Shown one piece after another: positions 27,158-34,781 of a DNA stretch of 64,000 bases; the stretch's first letter is position 1, and each line of letters opens with the position of its first letter. Position numbers and translations under genes: made by a program. The notes beneath the pieces are model-generated. The model did no database searches, was not told where the DNA came from, and worked only from the letters and a program-made list of their open reading frames with translations. This DNA comes from JASLDZ01 sp038226305 (GTDB lineage: Bacteria > Pseudomonadota > Alphaproteobacteria > Caulobacterales > Caulobacteraceae): positions 1 to 64,000 of the forward strand of contig JBBRQN010000006.1 in assembly GCA_038226305.1 (NCBI GenBank), in the 5' to 3' direction.

Positions 27158-28462
27158 TTAGCGGACGCCCGCGACTTCCATCGCGCGCTCGGCCTCGGCG
27201 CGCTTGCGCAGGCCGGCGTCGGCGTATTTGCCGTATTCCATGCGGGCGATGGTGCGCTCGTGCACCTCGTCCGGGCCGTCGGCGAGGCGCAGGGTGCGCT
27301 GGCCGGCGTAGGCCTTGGCGAGCCCGGCGTCGGAGCTCACGCCCGCGCCGCCGAACGCCTGGATGGCGTCGTCGATGATGCGCAGAGCCATGTTGGGCGC
27401 CTGCACCTTGATCATCGCGATCTCGAGGCGAGCGCTCTTGTTGCCCGCGCGATCCATCATGTCCGCCGCCTTCAGGCAGAGGAGGCGCGTCATCTCGATG
27501 TTGATGCGGGCCTGGGCGACGCGGTGCTCCCAGATGGAGTGCTCGGACACGTACTTGCCGAAGGCCTTCCGCGACTGGATGCGCTTCACGAGCTTCTCCA
27601 GCGCCACTTCCGCCGTGCCGATGGTGCGCATGCAGTGGTGGATGCGCCCGGGGCCGAGGCGGCCTTGCGCGATCTCGAAGCCGCGGCCTTCGCCCAGCAG
27701 CAGGCCCTCTTCGATCGGCACGCGCACGTTGGTGAGCTGCACCTCGGCGTGGCCGTGCGGCGCGTCGTCGTAGCCGAACACGGGCAGCATGCGGATCACG
27801 TCCACGCCCGGCGAATCAAGCGGCACCAAGACCTGGCTCTGCTGGCTGTGGGGCGAGGCGGTGGGATCGGTCTTGCCCATCACGATGGCCACCTTGCAGC
27901 GCGGGTCGCCCACGCCGGACGACCACCACTTGCGGCCGTTGATCACATAGTGGTCGCCGTCACGCTCGATGCGGGTTTCGATGTTCGTGGCGTCGGACGA
28001 AGCCACCGCAGGCTCGGTCATCAGGAAGGCGGAGCGGATCTCGCCGCGCATGAGCGGAGCCAGCCACCGCTGCTTCTGCTCCAGCGTGCCGTAGCGCATC
28101 AGCACTTCCATGTTGCCCGTGTCGGGCGCGGAGCAGTTGAACACCTCCGACGCGAAGCCGACGCGGCCCATCAGCTCGGCGATGGTGGCGTAGTCGAGGT
28201 TGGTGAGCTGCACGCCCTCGAACTCGAAGGTGTCGTCCACGTGCGTTTGGCCCGAGTGGGGCGGCATGAACATGTTCCAGAGGCCGGCCGCCTTGGCCTT
28301 GGCTTTCAGCTCCTCCAGCACGGGCACTACCTGCCAGCGGTTCGTGCCGAAGCCCTCCATCTGCGCCTCGTAGACGGGCACGGCCGGGAGGATGTGTTCC
28401 TCCATGAAGTGGCTGATGCGTTCGACCCAGCGCTTCTGGGTTTCGCTGTAGGTGAAGTCCAT
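27158..28462 (-). CDS. Acyl-CoA dehydrogenase family protein
   Basis: A 434-residue flavoprotein. The central segment FLMTEPAVASSDATNIETRIERDG is the FAD/substrate strand region, WWSSGVGDPRCKVAIVMGKTD follows, and the C-terminus has AGVSSDAGLAKAYAGQRTLRLADGPDEVH. The family oxidises acyl-CoA thioesters at the alpha-beta bond with electron transfer to ETF. This length and the GPDEVHERTIARMEYGKY ending are typical of the branch often annotated as ACAD10/11-like, so chain-length preference is open. I chose the ATG at 28462 (MDFTYSETQKRW). It stands alone and is divergent from the CPBP protease gene. Confidence 0.9.
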   Translation of the reverse strand: MDFTYSETQKRWVERISHFMEEHILPAVPVYEAQMEGFGTNRWQVVPVLEELKAKAKAAGLWNMFMPPHSGQTHVDDTFEFEGVQLTNLDYATIAELMGRVGFASEVFNCSAPDTGNMEVLMRYGTLEQKQRWLAPLMRGEIRSAFLMTEPAVASSDATNIETRIERDGDHYVINGRKWWSSGVGDPRCKVAIVMGKTDPTASPHSQQSQVLVPLDSPGVDVIRMLPVFGYDDAPHGHAEVQLTNVRVPIEEGLLLGEGRGFEIAQGRLGPGRIHHCMRTIGTAEVALEKLVKRIQSRKAFGKYVSEHSIWEHRVAQARINIEMTRLLCLKAADMMDRAGNKSARLEIAMIKVQAPNMALRIIDDAIQAFGGAGVSSDAGLAKAYAGQRTLRLADGPDEVHERTIARMEYGKYADAGLRKRAEAERAMEVAGVR

Positions 28463-28635
28463 GTGGGGCCGCCCTCCCTGGGCGTGAGTGTTTTCTAGGG
28501 TTGTCCCCATTTTGGCCGGGTGCGAGCGCGGCGGCAATGGCGCAGGCGGCTGCGCCCACCCAACCTTCCGTGACGTTCACTTGCGAAAGCGCCAACCAGC
28601 CGCCAGCTTGGCCGCCGATCTGGGGGACTGCCACG

Positions 28636-29547
28636 ATGACCAAGCTCCACACAGGCGATGCGATCTTCGGCCTCGCACCCACCTGGGGCGGGCGGGCGCT
28701 GGCGGTGGGGAAGTTCCTGCTGTTCGTCGTCTTGATGGCGATGATCATCGTCGGCGCGCAGATCGGCCTGCTGCTCCTGCTGCACATGAAGCCGCAGGAC
28801 ATGCGGACACACGCCACCGAGCCGAACTTCATGCTGATGAGCGAAGTGTGCCTGGCCACAGGGGCGATTCTGGCCACGCTGATCCTCGCCGCCGTATTCC
28901 GCGAGCCCGTCGGCAAGTTCGGCTTCGGCCTGGCGCAGGGGGCGGGCCGGCGGCTGCGCGACCTGGGATGGGGGCTCGTGGCGGGCTTCGCGCTGCTCAC
29001 AGCGCTCCTCGCGGGCATCGCGGTTCTGGGCGGCTACGACTTCGGCAAGATCACCGACAGCCCGGCGCAGGCGCTGAAGTTCGGTGCTCTCTACGCGCTC
29101 CTCTTCGGGCTCGTGGCCCTGGCGGAGGAGACGATGGTGCGCGGGTACGCGCTGGTGCAGCTGAGCCGCGCCATGACCTTCTGGCCCGCGGCGATCCTGC
29201 TCTCGATCCTGTTCGGCGCCATGCACGCCGGCAACGCCGCCGAGACGCCGATCGGGCTGTTCTCGGCGGGAGCGGTGGGGCTGGTCCTGGCCTACAGCTT
29301 CTATCGCTCAGGCTCGCTCATGTGGGCGCTCGGCTTTCACGCGGCGTGGGACTACGCGCAGAGCTTCATCTGGGGCGTGGCCGATTCCGGCATCGTGACA
29401 CCCGGCACGCTCTTCACCTCCGCCTTCCACGGCCCCGAGTGGCTGACCGGCGGCAGCGTGGGGCCGGAGGCAAGCTGGCTCATCCTGCCGATCCTGGCGA
29501 TCTCCGCCATCGTCGCTCACTTCACCCTGCGCCGCCCGGCCGCCTGA
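28636..29547 (+). CDS. CPBP family intramembrane metalloprotease
   Basis: A 303-residue membrane protein with about eight hydrophobic segments. The catalytic motifs of the CPBP/Abi family are intact: EExxxR (E164, E165, R169 in LAEETMVRGY), FGAMHAGN and GFHAAWDY. Bacterial members act in bacteriocin immunity, protein maturation or unknown roles. The ATG at 28636 follows an intergenic region of about 170 bases from the divergent dehydrogenase. It ends six bases before the convergent MliC-like gene. Confidence 0.85.
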   Translation: MTKLHTGDAIFGLAPTWGGRALAVGKFLLFVVLMAMIIVGAQIGLLLLLHMKPQDMRTHATEPNFMLMSEVCLATGAILATLILAAVFREPVGKFGFGLAQGAGRRLRDLGWGLVAGFALLTALLAGIAVLGGYDFGKITDSPAQALKFGALYALLFGLVALAEETMVRGYALVQLSRAMTFWPAAILLSILFGAMHAGNAAETPIGLFSAGAVGLVLAYSFYRSGSLMWALGFHAAWDYAQSFIWGVADSGIVTPGTLFTSAFHGPEWLTGGSVGPEASWLILPILAISAIVAHFTLRRPAA

Positions 29548-29553
29548 GGGCCC

Positions 29554-29868
29554 CTATCGCGTCTCGATGCATCGGGTGGGGGCGAGGCCCGGCGTGGTCC
29601 ACGTCACCGCGTCGCCGATGCCGTAGAGCGAGTAGCCGCCGCCCGCATAGTTGCGCCCGCCCCCCGTGCCTAGCGACGGCAGGACGACAGGCGGACCCTT
29701 CAGCTTGATCGTACGGATCTCGGCCGAGGGGGCGTCGAGGTTGAACGCCACCCTCAACCGGCGCCCGTCCTCGCAGGCGAACTCCCCCCGCACGATCCGG
29801 TCCTGAGGGCCGGTGGCGCAGCCGGCCAGGGTGACGACGAGAACGGCGGCGGCGAGGAGATGGCGCAT
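29554..29868 (-). CDS. MliC-like lipoprotein (C-type lysozyme inhibitor fold)
   Basis: A 104-residue lipoprotein with a signal peptide and lipobox LAGC (LLAAAVLVVTLAGCATG). The mature part has FACEDGRRLRVAFN, a middle strand and GGGRNYAGGGYSLYGIGDAVTWT, which follows the MliC/PliC pattern in which a serine/glycine-rich loop enters the lysozyme active site; a C-terminal cysteine may form a disulfide with FAC. Inhibition of host-type lysozyme is an inference from this pattern. The gene lies four bases upstream of the end of tadA (same strand, upstream gene is tadA). Confidence 0.6.
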   Translation of the reverse strand: MRHLLAAAVLVVTLAGCATGPQDRIVRGEFACEDGRRLRVAFNLDAPSAEIRTIKLKGPPVVLPSLGTGGGRNYAGGGYSLYGIGDAVTWTTPGLAPTRCIETR

Positions 29869-29872
29869 TCCG

Positions 29873-30367
29873 CTAGAGTCCAGCCTGCGGCGATGCCGTC
29901 AACGGGCGCCCGCGTCGCAGTTTGAAGAAGGTTTTGAGAAGCCCAGCACTCTCCTGCGCCATAAGGCCGTGCTCCACCACCGGGCGGGAGTGGCACTGGG
30001 GGTGGTCGAACACCTTCGCCCCGTGCAGCACGCCGCCGCCCTTGGGGTCGCTCGCGCCGAAGACGAGGCGGCCCAGGCGGGCATGGCTGATGGCGCCCGC
30101 GCACATGGGGCAGGGCTCCAGCGTCACATAGAGCGTCAGGCCGCTCAGGCGGTAGTTTCGCAGGCCCAGCCCCCCTGCCCGCAGGGCCTCGATCTCGGCA
30201 TGGGCGGTGGGATCGCAGGCCGCGATGGGGCGGTTGGCCCCCTCCGCCACGACCGCATTGGTCGCCGGATCGACCAGCACGGCGCCGATCGGGGCCTCGC
30301 CAGCTTCGGCTGCGGCTTGCGCCAAGCCTAAGGCCCTGTGCATGTGCGCTGCGTCATGGTCGATCAT
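29873..30367 (-). CDS. tadA: tRNA adenosine(34) deaminase
   Basis: A 164-residue zinc deaminase converting A34 to inosine in the anticodon of tRNA-Arg. The zinc site is complete: HAE at residues 56-58 and PCPMC with Cys86 and Cys89. The start is ATG at 30367 or ATG at 30343 (MHRALGLAQ, closer to the family N-terminus). With the longer start it overlaps the divergent rluB head to head. The MliC-like lipoprotein gene follows after four bases. Confidence 0.93.
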   Translation of the reverse strand: MIDHDAAHMHRALGLAQAAAEAGEAPIGAVLVDPATNAVVAEGANRPIAACDPTAHAEIEALRAGGLGLRNYRLSGLTLYVTLEPCPMCAGAISHARLGRLVFGASDPKGGGVLHGAKVFDHPQCHSRPVVEHGLMAQESAGLLKTFFKLRRGRPLTASPQAGL

Positions 30368-31684
30368 CGCCGCGAAGGCGCCCCGCGAACCCGCCGCGGT
30401 CAACCCCCCTCGTCCCGCTCGACGGGCGGGGGCAAGGCGGGCCCTGCGCAAAAAGCCGCGCCCAAGCCGGCCCAGAAACCGGCCCAGGAGCCCCGCGAAG
30501 CCGGGCCCGAGCTGGAGGGCGATCGCGTCGCCAAGGCGCTGGCCCGCTCCGGCGTCGCCTCCCGCCGCGAGGTGGAGCGGCTGATCGAGGCCGGTCGCGT
30601 GGCGATCAACGGCCGCGTGCTCGACACCCCCGCCGTGAAGATCGCGGCCGGCGACATCCTCACCGTCGACGGCGTGCCGGTGGATGCGGCCGAGGCCACC
30701 CGGGTGTGGCGCTATCACAAGCCCGCGGGCCTCCTCACCAGCCACGGCGACCCCAAGGGCCGGCCGACCGTGTTCGAGCACCTGCCCAAGGAACTGCCCC
30801 GGGTAATCTCGGTCGGGCGCCTCGACCTCGCGTCGGAGGGCCTGCTGCTGCTCACCAACGACGGGGGGCTGTCGCGGGCGCTGGAGATGCCGAAGACGGG
30901 CTGGGTGCGAAGGTATCGGGCCCGCGCCTTCGGCCGCGCCGACCAGGCCAAGCTCGACACCCTAAAGGACGGCGTGACCATCGAGGGCGTCGACTACGGC
31001 CCCATCGAAGCCAAGATCGACAAGGCCCACGCCTCCGAACTCGACCGCAAGACCGGCTCGGCCAACCTGTGGATCTCGGTGGGCATCACCGAGGGCAAGA
31101 ACCGTGAAGTACGCCGGGTGCTGGAGCACCTGGGCCTGAAGGTGAACCGCCTGATCCGCCTCGCCTACGGCCCCTTTGCTCTGGGAGACCTGGCCCCCGG
31201 CGAGGTGCAGGAGGTCGGTCCCCGGGTGATCCGCGAGCAGCTGGCCGAGTTCGTTTCGGTCGCCAACCTACCCACGGGCAACCGCTCTGGCCCGGGGCCT
31301 GTATCTCGCGCGGCGGGGCCTGCGCCGGGCCGCCGCCCCCGGGCGGCAGGTGCCAGCCCGGCCAAAGCCCCCGAAGCGCAGCCGGAGCCCAAGAAGGTCT
31401 ACAAGGCAGGTTGGGCCAAGGCGGTGCACAAGGCCTCGCCCCACGCGGTGAAACCCGGAGCCAAGCGCACCTTCAAGCCCAAGCCCGGGCCGGAGGTGGC
31501 GGGCCTCGCCTCCAAGTCCGGCAAGCCTCGTCCCGCGGGGCGCAGTTTCGGACGGCCGGACGCGACCGCGGCCCCCGGCCGCTCGGCCCGGCCTAGCGCG
31601 GCGAAGCGGACCGATCGAACCCCTGACCGTGCGCCCGATCGGGGGCCGGATCGTCCGCCGAAGCGGCCGAAGCCGACGCGCTGA
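30356..31684 (+). CDS. rluB: 23S rRNA pseudouridine synthase (RluB-type) with long basic tails
   Basis: A 442-residue protein. After a basic Ala/Pro/Lys-rich N-terminal extension (about 50 residues) comes an S4 RNA-binding domain (RVAKALARSGVASRREVERL) and a RsuA/RluB catalytic domain with the aspartate in VGRLDLASEGLLLLTNDG. RluB makes pseudouridine 2605 in 23S rRNA. About 140 residues at the C-terminus are rich in Lys, Pro and Arg and end in repeats of PD-R (DRTPDRAPDRGPDRPPK); such tails occur in other alphaproteobacterial homologues. Starts at 30356 or 30338 are possible, both within or beside the tadA 5' end. The last 92 bases overlap the opposing MFS gene. Confidence 0.88.
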   Translation: MVDHRREGAPRTRRGQPPSSRSTGGGKAGPAQKAAPKPAQKPAQEPREAGPELEGDRVAKALARSGVASRREVERLIEAGRVAINGRVLDTPAVKIAAGDILTVDGVPVDAAEATRVWRYHKPAGLLTSHGDPKGRPTVFEHLPKELPRVISVGRLDLASEGLLLLTNDGGLSRALEMPKTGWVRRYRARAFGRADQAKLDTLKDGVTIEGVDYGPIEAKIDKAHASELDRKTGSANLWISVGITEGKNREVRRVLEHLGLKVNRLIRLAYGPFALGDLAPGEVQEVGPRVIREQLAEFVSVANLPTGNRSGPGPVSRAAGPAPGRRPRAAGASPAKAPEAQPEPKKVYKAGWAKAVHKASPHAVKPGAKRTFKPKPGPEVAGLASKSGKPRPAGRSFGRPDATAAPGRSARPSAAKRTDRTPDRAPDRGPDRPPKRPKPTR

Positions 31685-32870
31685 TCCGCAGAAGCCTCAG
31701 CGCCACCAGCAGAGCCAGCCCGGCGAGCGCGCCCACGTAGGCGACGATGCCGCCCCACCCGAATCGCTCCCACACGAGCCCGCCCGCCGAGCCGAGCACG
31801 CTGGATCCCAGGTAGTAGGCCACAAGGTAGATCGCGGCCCCTTGCGCCCGCGCCGCGCCGGCCGCCCGGCCCATCCACGCCGACCCCACCGCATGCGCGC
31901 CGAAGAAGCCGAAGGTGAGGAGCCCCAGGGCGCCGATCACCCCCCACAGGGGCTGCACGAGGGTGAGGAGCACGCCTGCGATCATGCAGCCCACCGCCAC
32001 GGGGAGCACCCGGGCCGGACCCGCCCGCCCCGCCCACGCTCCGAACAGGGGCGAGCTGAGCGCACCCACGATGTAGAGCGCGAACACGGCCCCGATCCGA
32101 CCCTCCGACAGGAGGTACGGCGCGGCGCTCAGACGGAAGGCGCCGTAGTTGTAGATCGTCACGAAGCCGCCCATCAGCAGCCCCGCCTCGAGCACCAGCC
32201 ACGGAGCCACGGGCTGGGCGAGCGCCTGAGCCAGGGCGCCCGGCATGGCGGCCAGGGATCGCCGGTTCGGCGCGAACCGTCTCGCCCGGGGCAGCAGCAT
32301 CCAGAACGCGCCGGCGGCGATCACGCCCCCTGCCCCCACGGCGAAGAGCGCTTCCCGCCAGCCGAAGGCCTCGGCCGCGACGCCCGCCCCCAACCGCCCC
32401 GCCATGCCGCCAAGCGCGGTGGCGCCGATGTAGACGCCCATCGCGGTGCTGGCGAAGGCGGGCTCGGCCTCCTCGCCGATGTAGGCCATGGCCGCGGCCG
32501 GGGCACCGGCCAGAGCCGCCCCGCAAAGGGCGCGCAGGATCACGAGGGCGCGCCAGTCTGGCGCGAAGGCGCAGGCCACGGTGAGCAGGGCGGCCAGGAG
32601 CATCGCGCCGACAATGGTGGTCTTGCGACCGATGCGGTCAGACAGGAGGCCCGCGGGGATCAGCCCTGCGGCCATCGCCAGCGTGCCCGCCGAAACCGCC
32701 AGGCTCGCCCCCGCCGCGTTCTGCCCGAACGCGGTCGCAAGCGTCGGCAGAAGCGCCTGCGGGCAATATAGCAGGGCGAAGATCGCCACGCCCACGAGGC
32801 TCAGCCCCGCGCAGAGGCGAAGCGGCGACGGGCGCGCAAGGGGCGGCGCAGGCGGCTCCGGTTCAGGCAT
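31593..32870 (-). CDS. MFS transporter
   Basis: A 425-residue major-facilitator protein with about twelve hydrophobic segments. The loop 2-3 motif GLLSDRIGRKTTIVG is intact and the second half repeats the pattern less well. The closest pattern is the drug or sugar efflux branch (YnfM/AraJ type), but the substrate cannot be read. I chose the ATG at 32870 (MPEPEPPAPPL). Its C-terminal tail, rich in Ser/Ala/Arg, is antisense to the end of rluB. Confidence 0.85.
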   Translation of the reverse strand: MPEPEPPAPPLARPSPLRLCAGLSLVGVAIFALLYCPQALLPTLATAFGQNAAGASLAVSAGTLAMAAGLIPAGLLSDRIGRKTTIVGAMLLAALLTVACAFAPDWRALVILRALCGAALAGAPAAAMAYIGEEAEPAFASTAMGVYIGATALGGMAGRLGAGVAAEAFGWREALFAVGAGGVIAAGAFWMLLPRARRFAPNRRSLAAMPGALAQALAQPVAPWLVLEAGLLMGGFVTIYNYGAFRLSAAPYLLSEGRIGAVFALYIVGALSSPLFGAWAGRAGPARVLPVAVGCMIAGVLLTLVQPLWGVIGALGLLTFGFFGAHAVGSAWMGRAAGAARAQGAAIYLVAYYLGSSVLGSAGGLVWERFGWGGIVAYVGALAGLALLVALRLLRISASASAASADDPAPDRAHGQGFDRSASPR

Positions 32871-32994
32871 CGCGCATGCGCTTACGCTGCCGACCCCTCC
32901 TCGGCAAAGGGCGGCGGCAAAGGGCTTGGCCTTCGGCTTTGACAGGGAGCGGGCGCATCGCGAAGGATGCACCGCACACGGGCGGGGCTTGGGC

Positions 32995-33648
32995 ATGGGC
33001 GCATTCGAGGAACTGGACACCGACGAGCCGCTCGACAAGCGGCTGGAGAGGCACGCCTACGACCGGCTGATCATGCTGTCGGACGGGGTGTTCGCCATCG
33101 CCCTGACCCTGATGGCGCTGGAGGTGAAGATCCCGCCGGGCTGGACGGGTTCGCTCGACACCCTGATCACCACCGCCAGCGTCAGCGCCGTGGTGAGCTA
33201 TGTCGTGAGCTTCATGGTCGTGGCGATCTACTGGATGGGCAACCGGCGGGTGCTGGCCATGTTCAGGCGGGTGGACGGCGTGTCCAGCCTGATCGCGCTC
33301 GTTATGCTGATGCTCGTGGCGCTGCTGCCCCCGATCAGCCGAACCCTCGTTACCGAACAGGGCACCATCAGCGAATCGAGCCTGCTATACGTGGGCTACA
33401 TCACCCTGATCGGCGTCGTGCAGGCGGCCCTGTGGTTCTACGGGGGCTTCGTCGCCAAACTGGCCGATGCCTCGCTGACCACCCGCTACAAGATCTTCAT
33501 GCTGGTGTGGATGCTGGTGGTGCCCACGGCGGCATCCGGAATGGCCATGCTGTCGATGAGCGCAATGGCGGGCATCTGGCGTTACCTGGGCGTCGTCGTG
33601 GTCATGACCCTGCTGTTCGTGATCCGCGGCCGGGTGATGAAGCGGTGA
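32995..33648 (+). CDS. TMEM175-like potassium channel family (DUF1211) protein
   Basis: A 217-residue membrane protein with six hydrophobic segments. The first contains LSDGVFAIALTLMALEVK, the FSDGVFAI-type signature of the TMEM175 family, whose bacterial members are potassium-selective channels. One serine-for-phenylalanine style change (LSDG for FSDG) is seen at the motif start. The ATG at 32995 is consistent with the family start; it is divergent from the MFS gene and ends four bases before rsmD. Confidence 0.85.
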   Translation: MGAFEELDTDEPLDKRLERHAYDRLIMLSDGVFAIALTLMALEVKIPPGWTGSLDTLITTASVSAVVSYVVSFMVVAIYWMGNRRVLAMFRRVDGVSSLIALVMLMLVALLPPISRTLVTEQGTISESSLLYVGYITLIGVVQAALWFYGGFVAKLADASLTTRYKIFMLVWMLVVPTAASGMAMLSMSAMAGIWRYLGVVVVMTLLFVIRGRVMKR

Positions 33649-33652
33649 GCTG

Positions 33653-34216
33653 TTGAGGATCGTCTCAGGTCGTCACCGCGGCCGCACCCTCATCGCGCCC
33701 CCCGGATCGACCACGCGACCCACCGCCGACCGGGTGCGCCAAGCCCTGTTCGACGTGCTGGCCCACGCCGCCTGGGCGCCCGACCTGGACGGCGCCCGGG
33801 TGATCGACCTTTTCGCGGGCTCCGGTGCCCTCGGGTTCGAAGCCCTGTCGCGGGGAGCATCGACCTGCCTCTTCGTGGAGACCGACGATCAGGCCCGGGG
33901 AGCGATCCGCGACAATGCCGAGACGCTGAACCTCACCGGCGAAATCCGCATCCACCGGCGGGACGCCACCGACCTCGGCGCCCGCCCCGCCAGCGCCGGC
34001 GCCCCGTTCGACCTCGCCTTCCTCGACCCGCCCTACGCCAAGGGCCTGGGCGAGCGGGCGCTGGCGGGCCTCGCCGCCGGGGGCTGGCTGGCCCCCGCCG
34101 CCCTGTGCGTGTGGGAGCGCGCCGCCGACGAGCCGGACGTGGACATCGCGGGCTTTGAGCGGCTGGACGACCGGCGCTGGGGCCCCGCTCGGGTGGAGTT
34201 CTGGCGCCTCGCCTGA
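33653..34216 (+). CDS. rsmD: 16S rRNA (guanine966-N2)-methyltransferase
   Basis: A 187-residue methyltransferase with RIVSGRHRGR at the start, the RPTADRVRQALFDVL segment, the SAM-binding DLFAGSGALGFEALSRGA and the catalytic FLDPPYAKG. It methylates G966 of 16S rRNA. The start is TTG at 33653, five bases after the stop of the preceding channel gene. It is convergent with the GNAT gene. Confidence 0.93.
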   Translation: MRIVSGRHRGRTLIAPPGSTTRPTADRVRQALFDVLAHAAWAPDLDGARVIDLFAGSGALGFEALSRGASTCLFVETDDQARGAIRDNAETLNLTGEIRIHRRDATDLGARPASAGAPFDLAFLDPPYAKGLGERALAGLAAGGWLAPAALCVWERAADEPDVDIAGFERLDDRRWGPARVEFWRLA

Positions 34217-34223
34217 GCCCCGC

Positions 34224-34781
34224 TCAACGCGCCTTCGACAGCGGCCCGGCCAGGAACTCGCGCTCGCCGATGGCGTAGATCACGTGGCGCACGGGCACGC
34301 CCGCCATCTCGGCCTCGTGGATGCGATCGGTCAGCACGCCGCCGATCTTCTCCATCGCCCGGCGGGAGCGCAGGTTGTTTTCGCCGACGAGGAAGATCGC
34401 CCGGTCGAACATCGTCAGGGCGTGGGCGATCATCAGCCGCTTCATGGCGGCGTTGGTTGCGCCGCCCCAGCGATCGCGGGACAGGAACGTCCAGCCGATC
34501 TCCACCTCGCCGGGCTCGGTGCGGTCGAGGTCGTAGCGGGAGAAGCCGATCACCGCGCCGCTGACCGGATCGTGGGCGATCAGCCCGCCACGGCTGGTCA
34601 TCGCCTGGTCGAAGAAGGCGCGGAACACGGGCTCGCGCCAGCGGTCGTGCGCCGGATGCACCGCCCAAATCAGGGGATCGGCCGCCACGGCGAACAGACT
34701 CTCGAAATCGTCGGCCCGCAGGGGCCGCAGGGCCACCGCCGCGTCTGCGAGGTGAGGCTGGAGATCGATCGGCATCCGCAT
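34224..34781 (-). CDS. GNAT family N-acetyltransferase
   Basis: A 185-residue RimJ/RimL-type acetyltransferase: LRPLRADDFESLFAVA at the start, a central EVEIGWTFLSRDRWGGATN and the NLRSRRAMEKIGG cofactor/helix region near the end. Proteins of this group act on ribosomal N-termini, small amines or antibiotics, and the substrate cannot be read here. The ATG at 34781 overlaps the mutL stop (ATGA), so it is co-translated with mutL. The long frame upstream of this start is a mutL shadow. Confidence 0.85.
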   Translation of the reverse strand: MRMPIDLQPHLADAAVALRPLRADDFESLFAVAADPLIWAVHPAHDRWREPVFRAFFDQAMTSRGGLIAHDPVSGAVIGFSRYDLDRTEPGEVEIGWTFLSRDRWGGATNAAMKRLMIAHALTMFDRAIFLVGENNLRSRRAMEKIGGVLTDRIHEAEMAGVPVRHVIYAIGEREFLAGPLSKAR

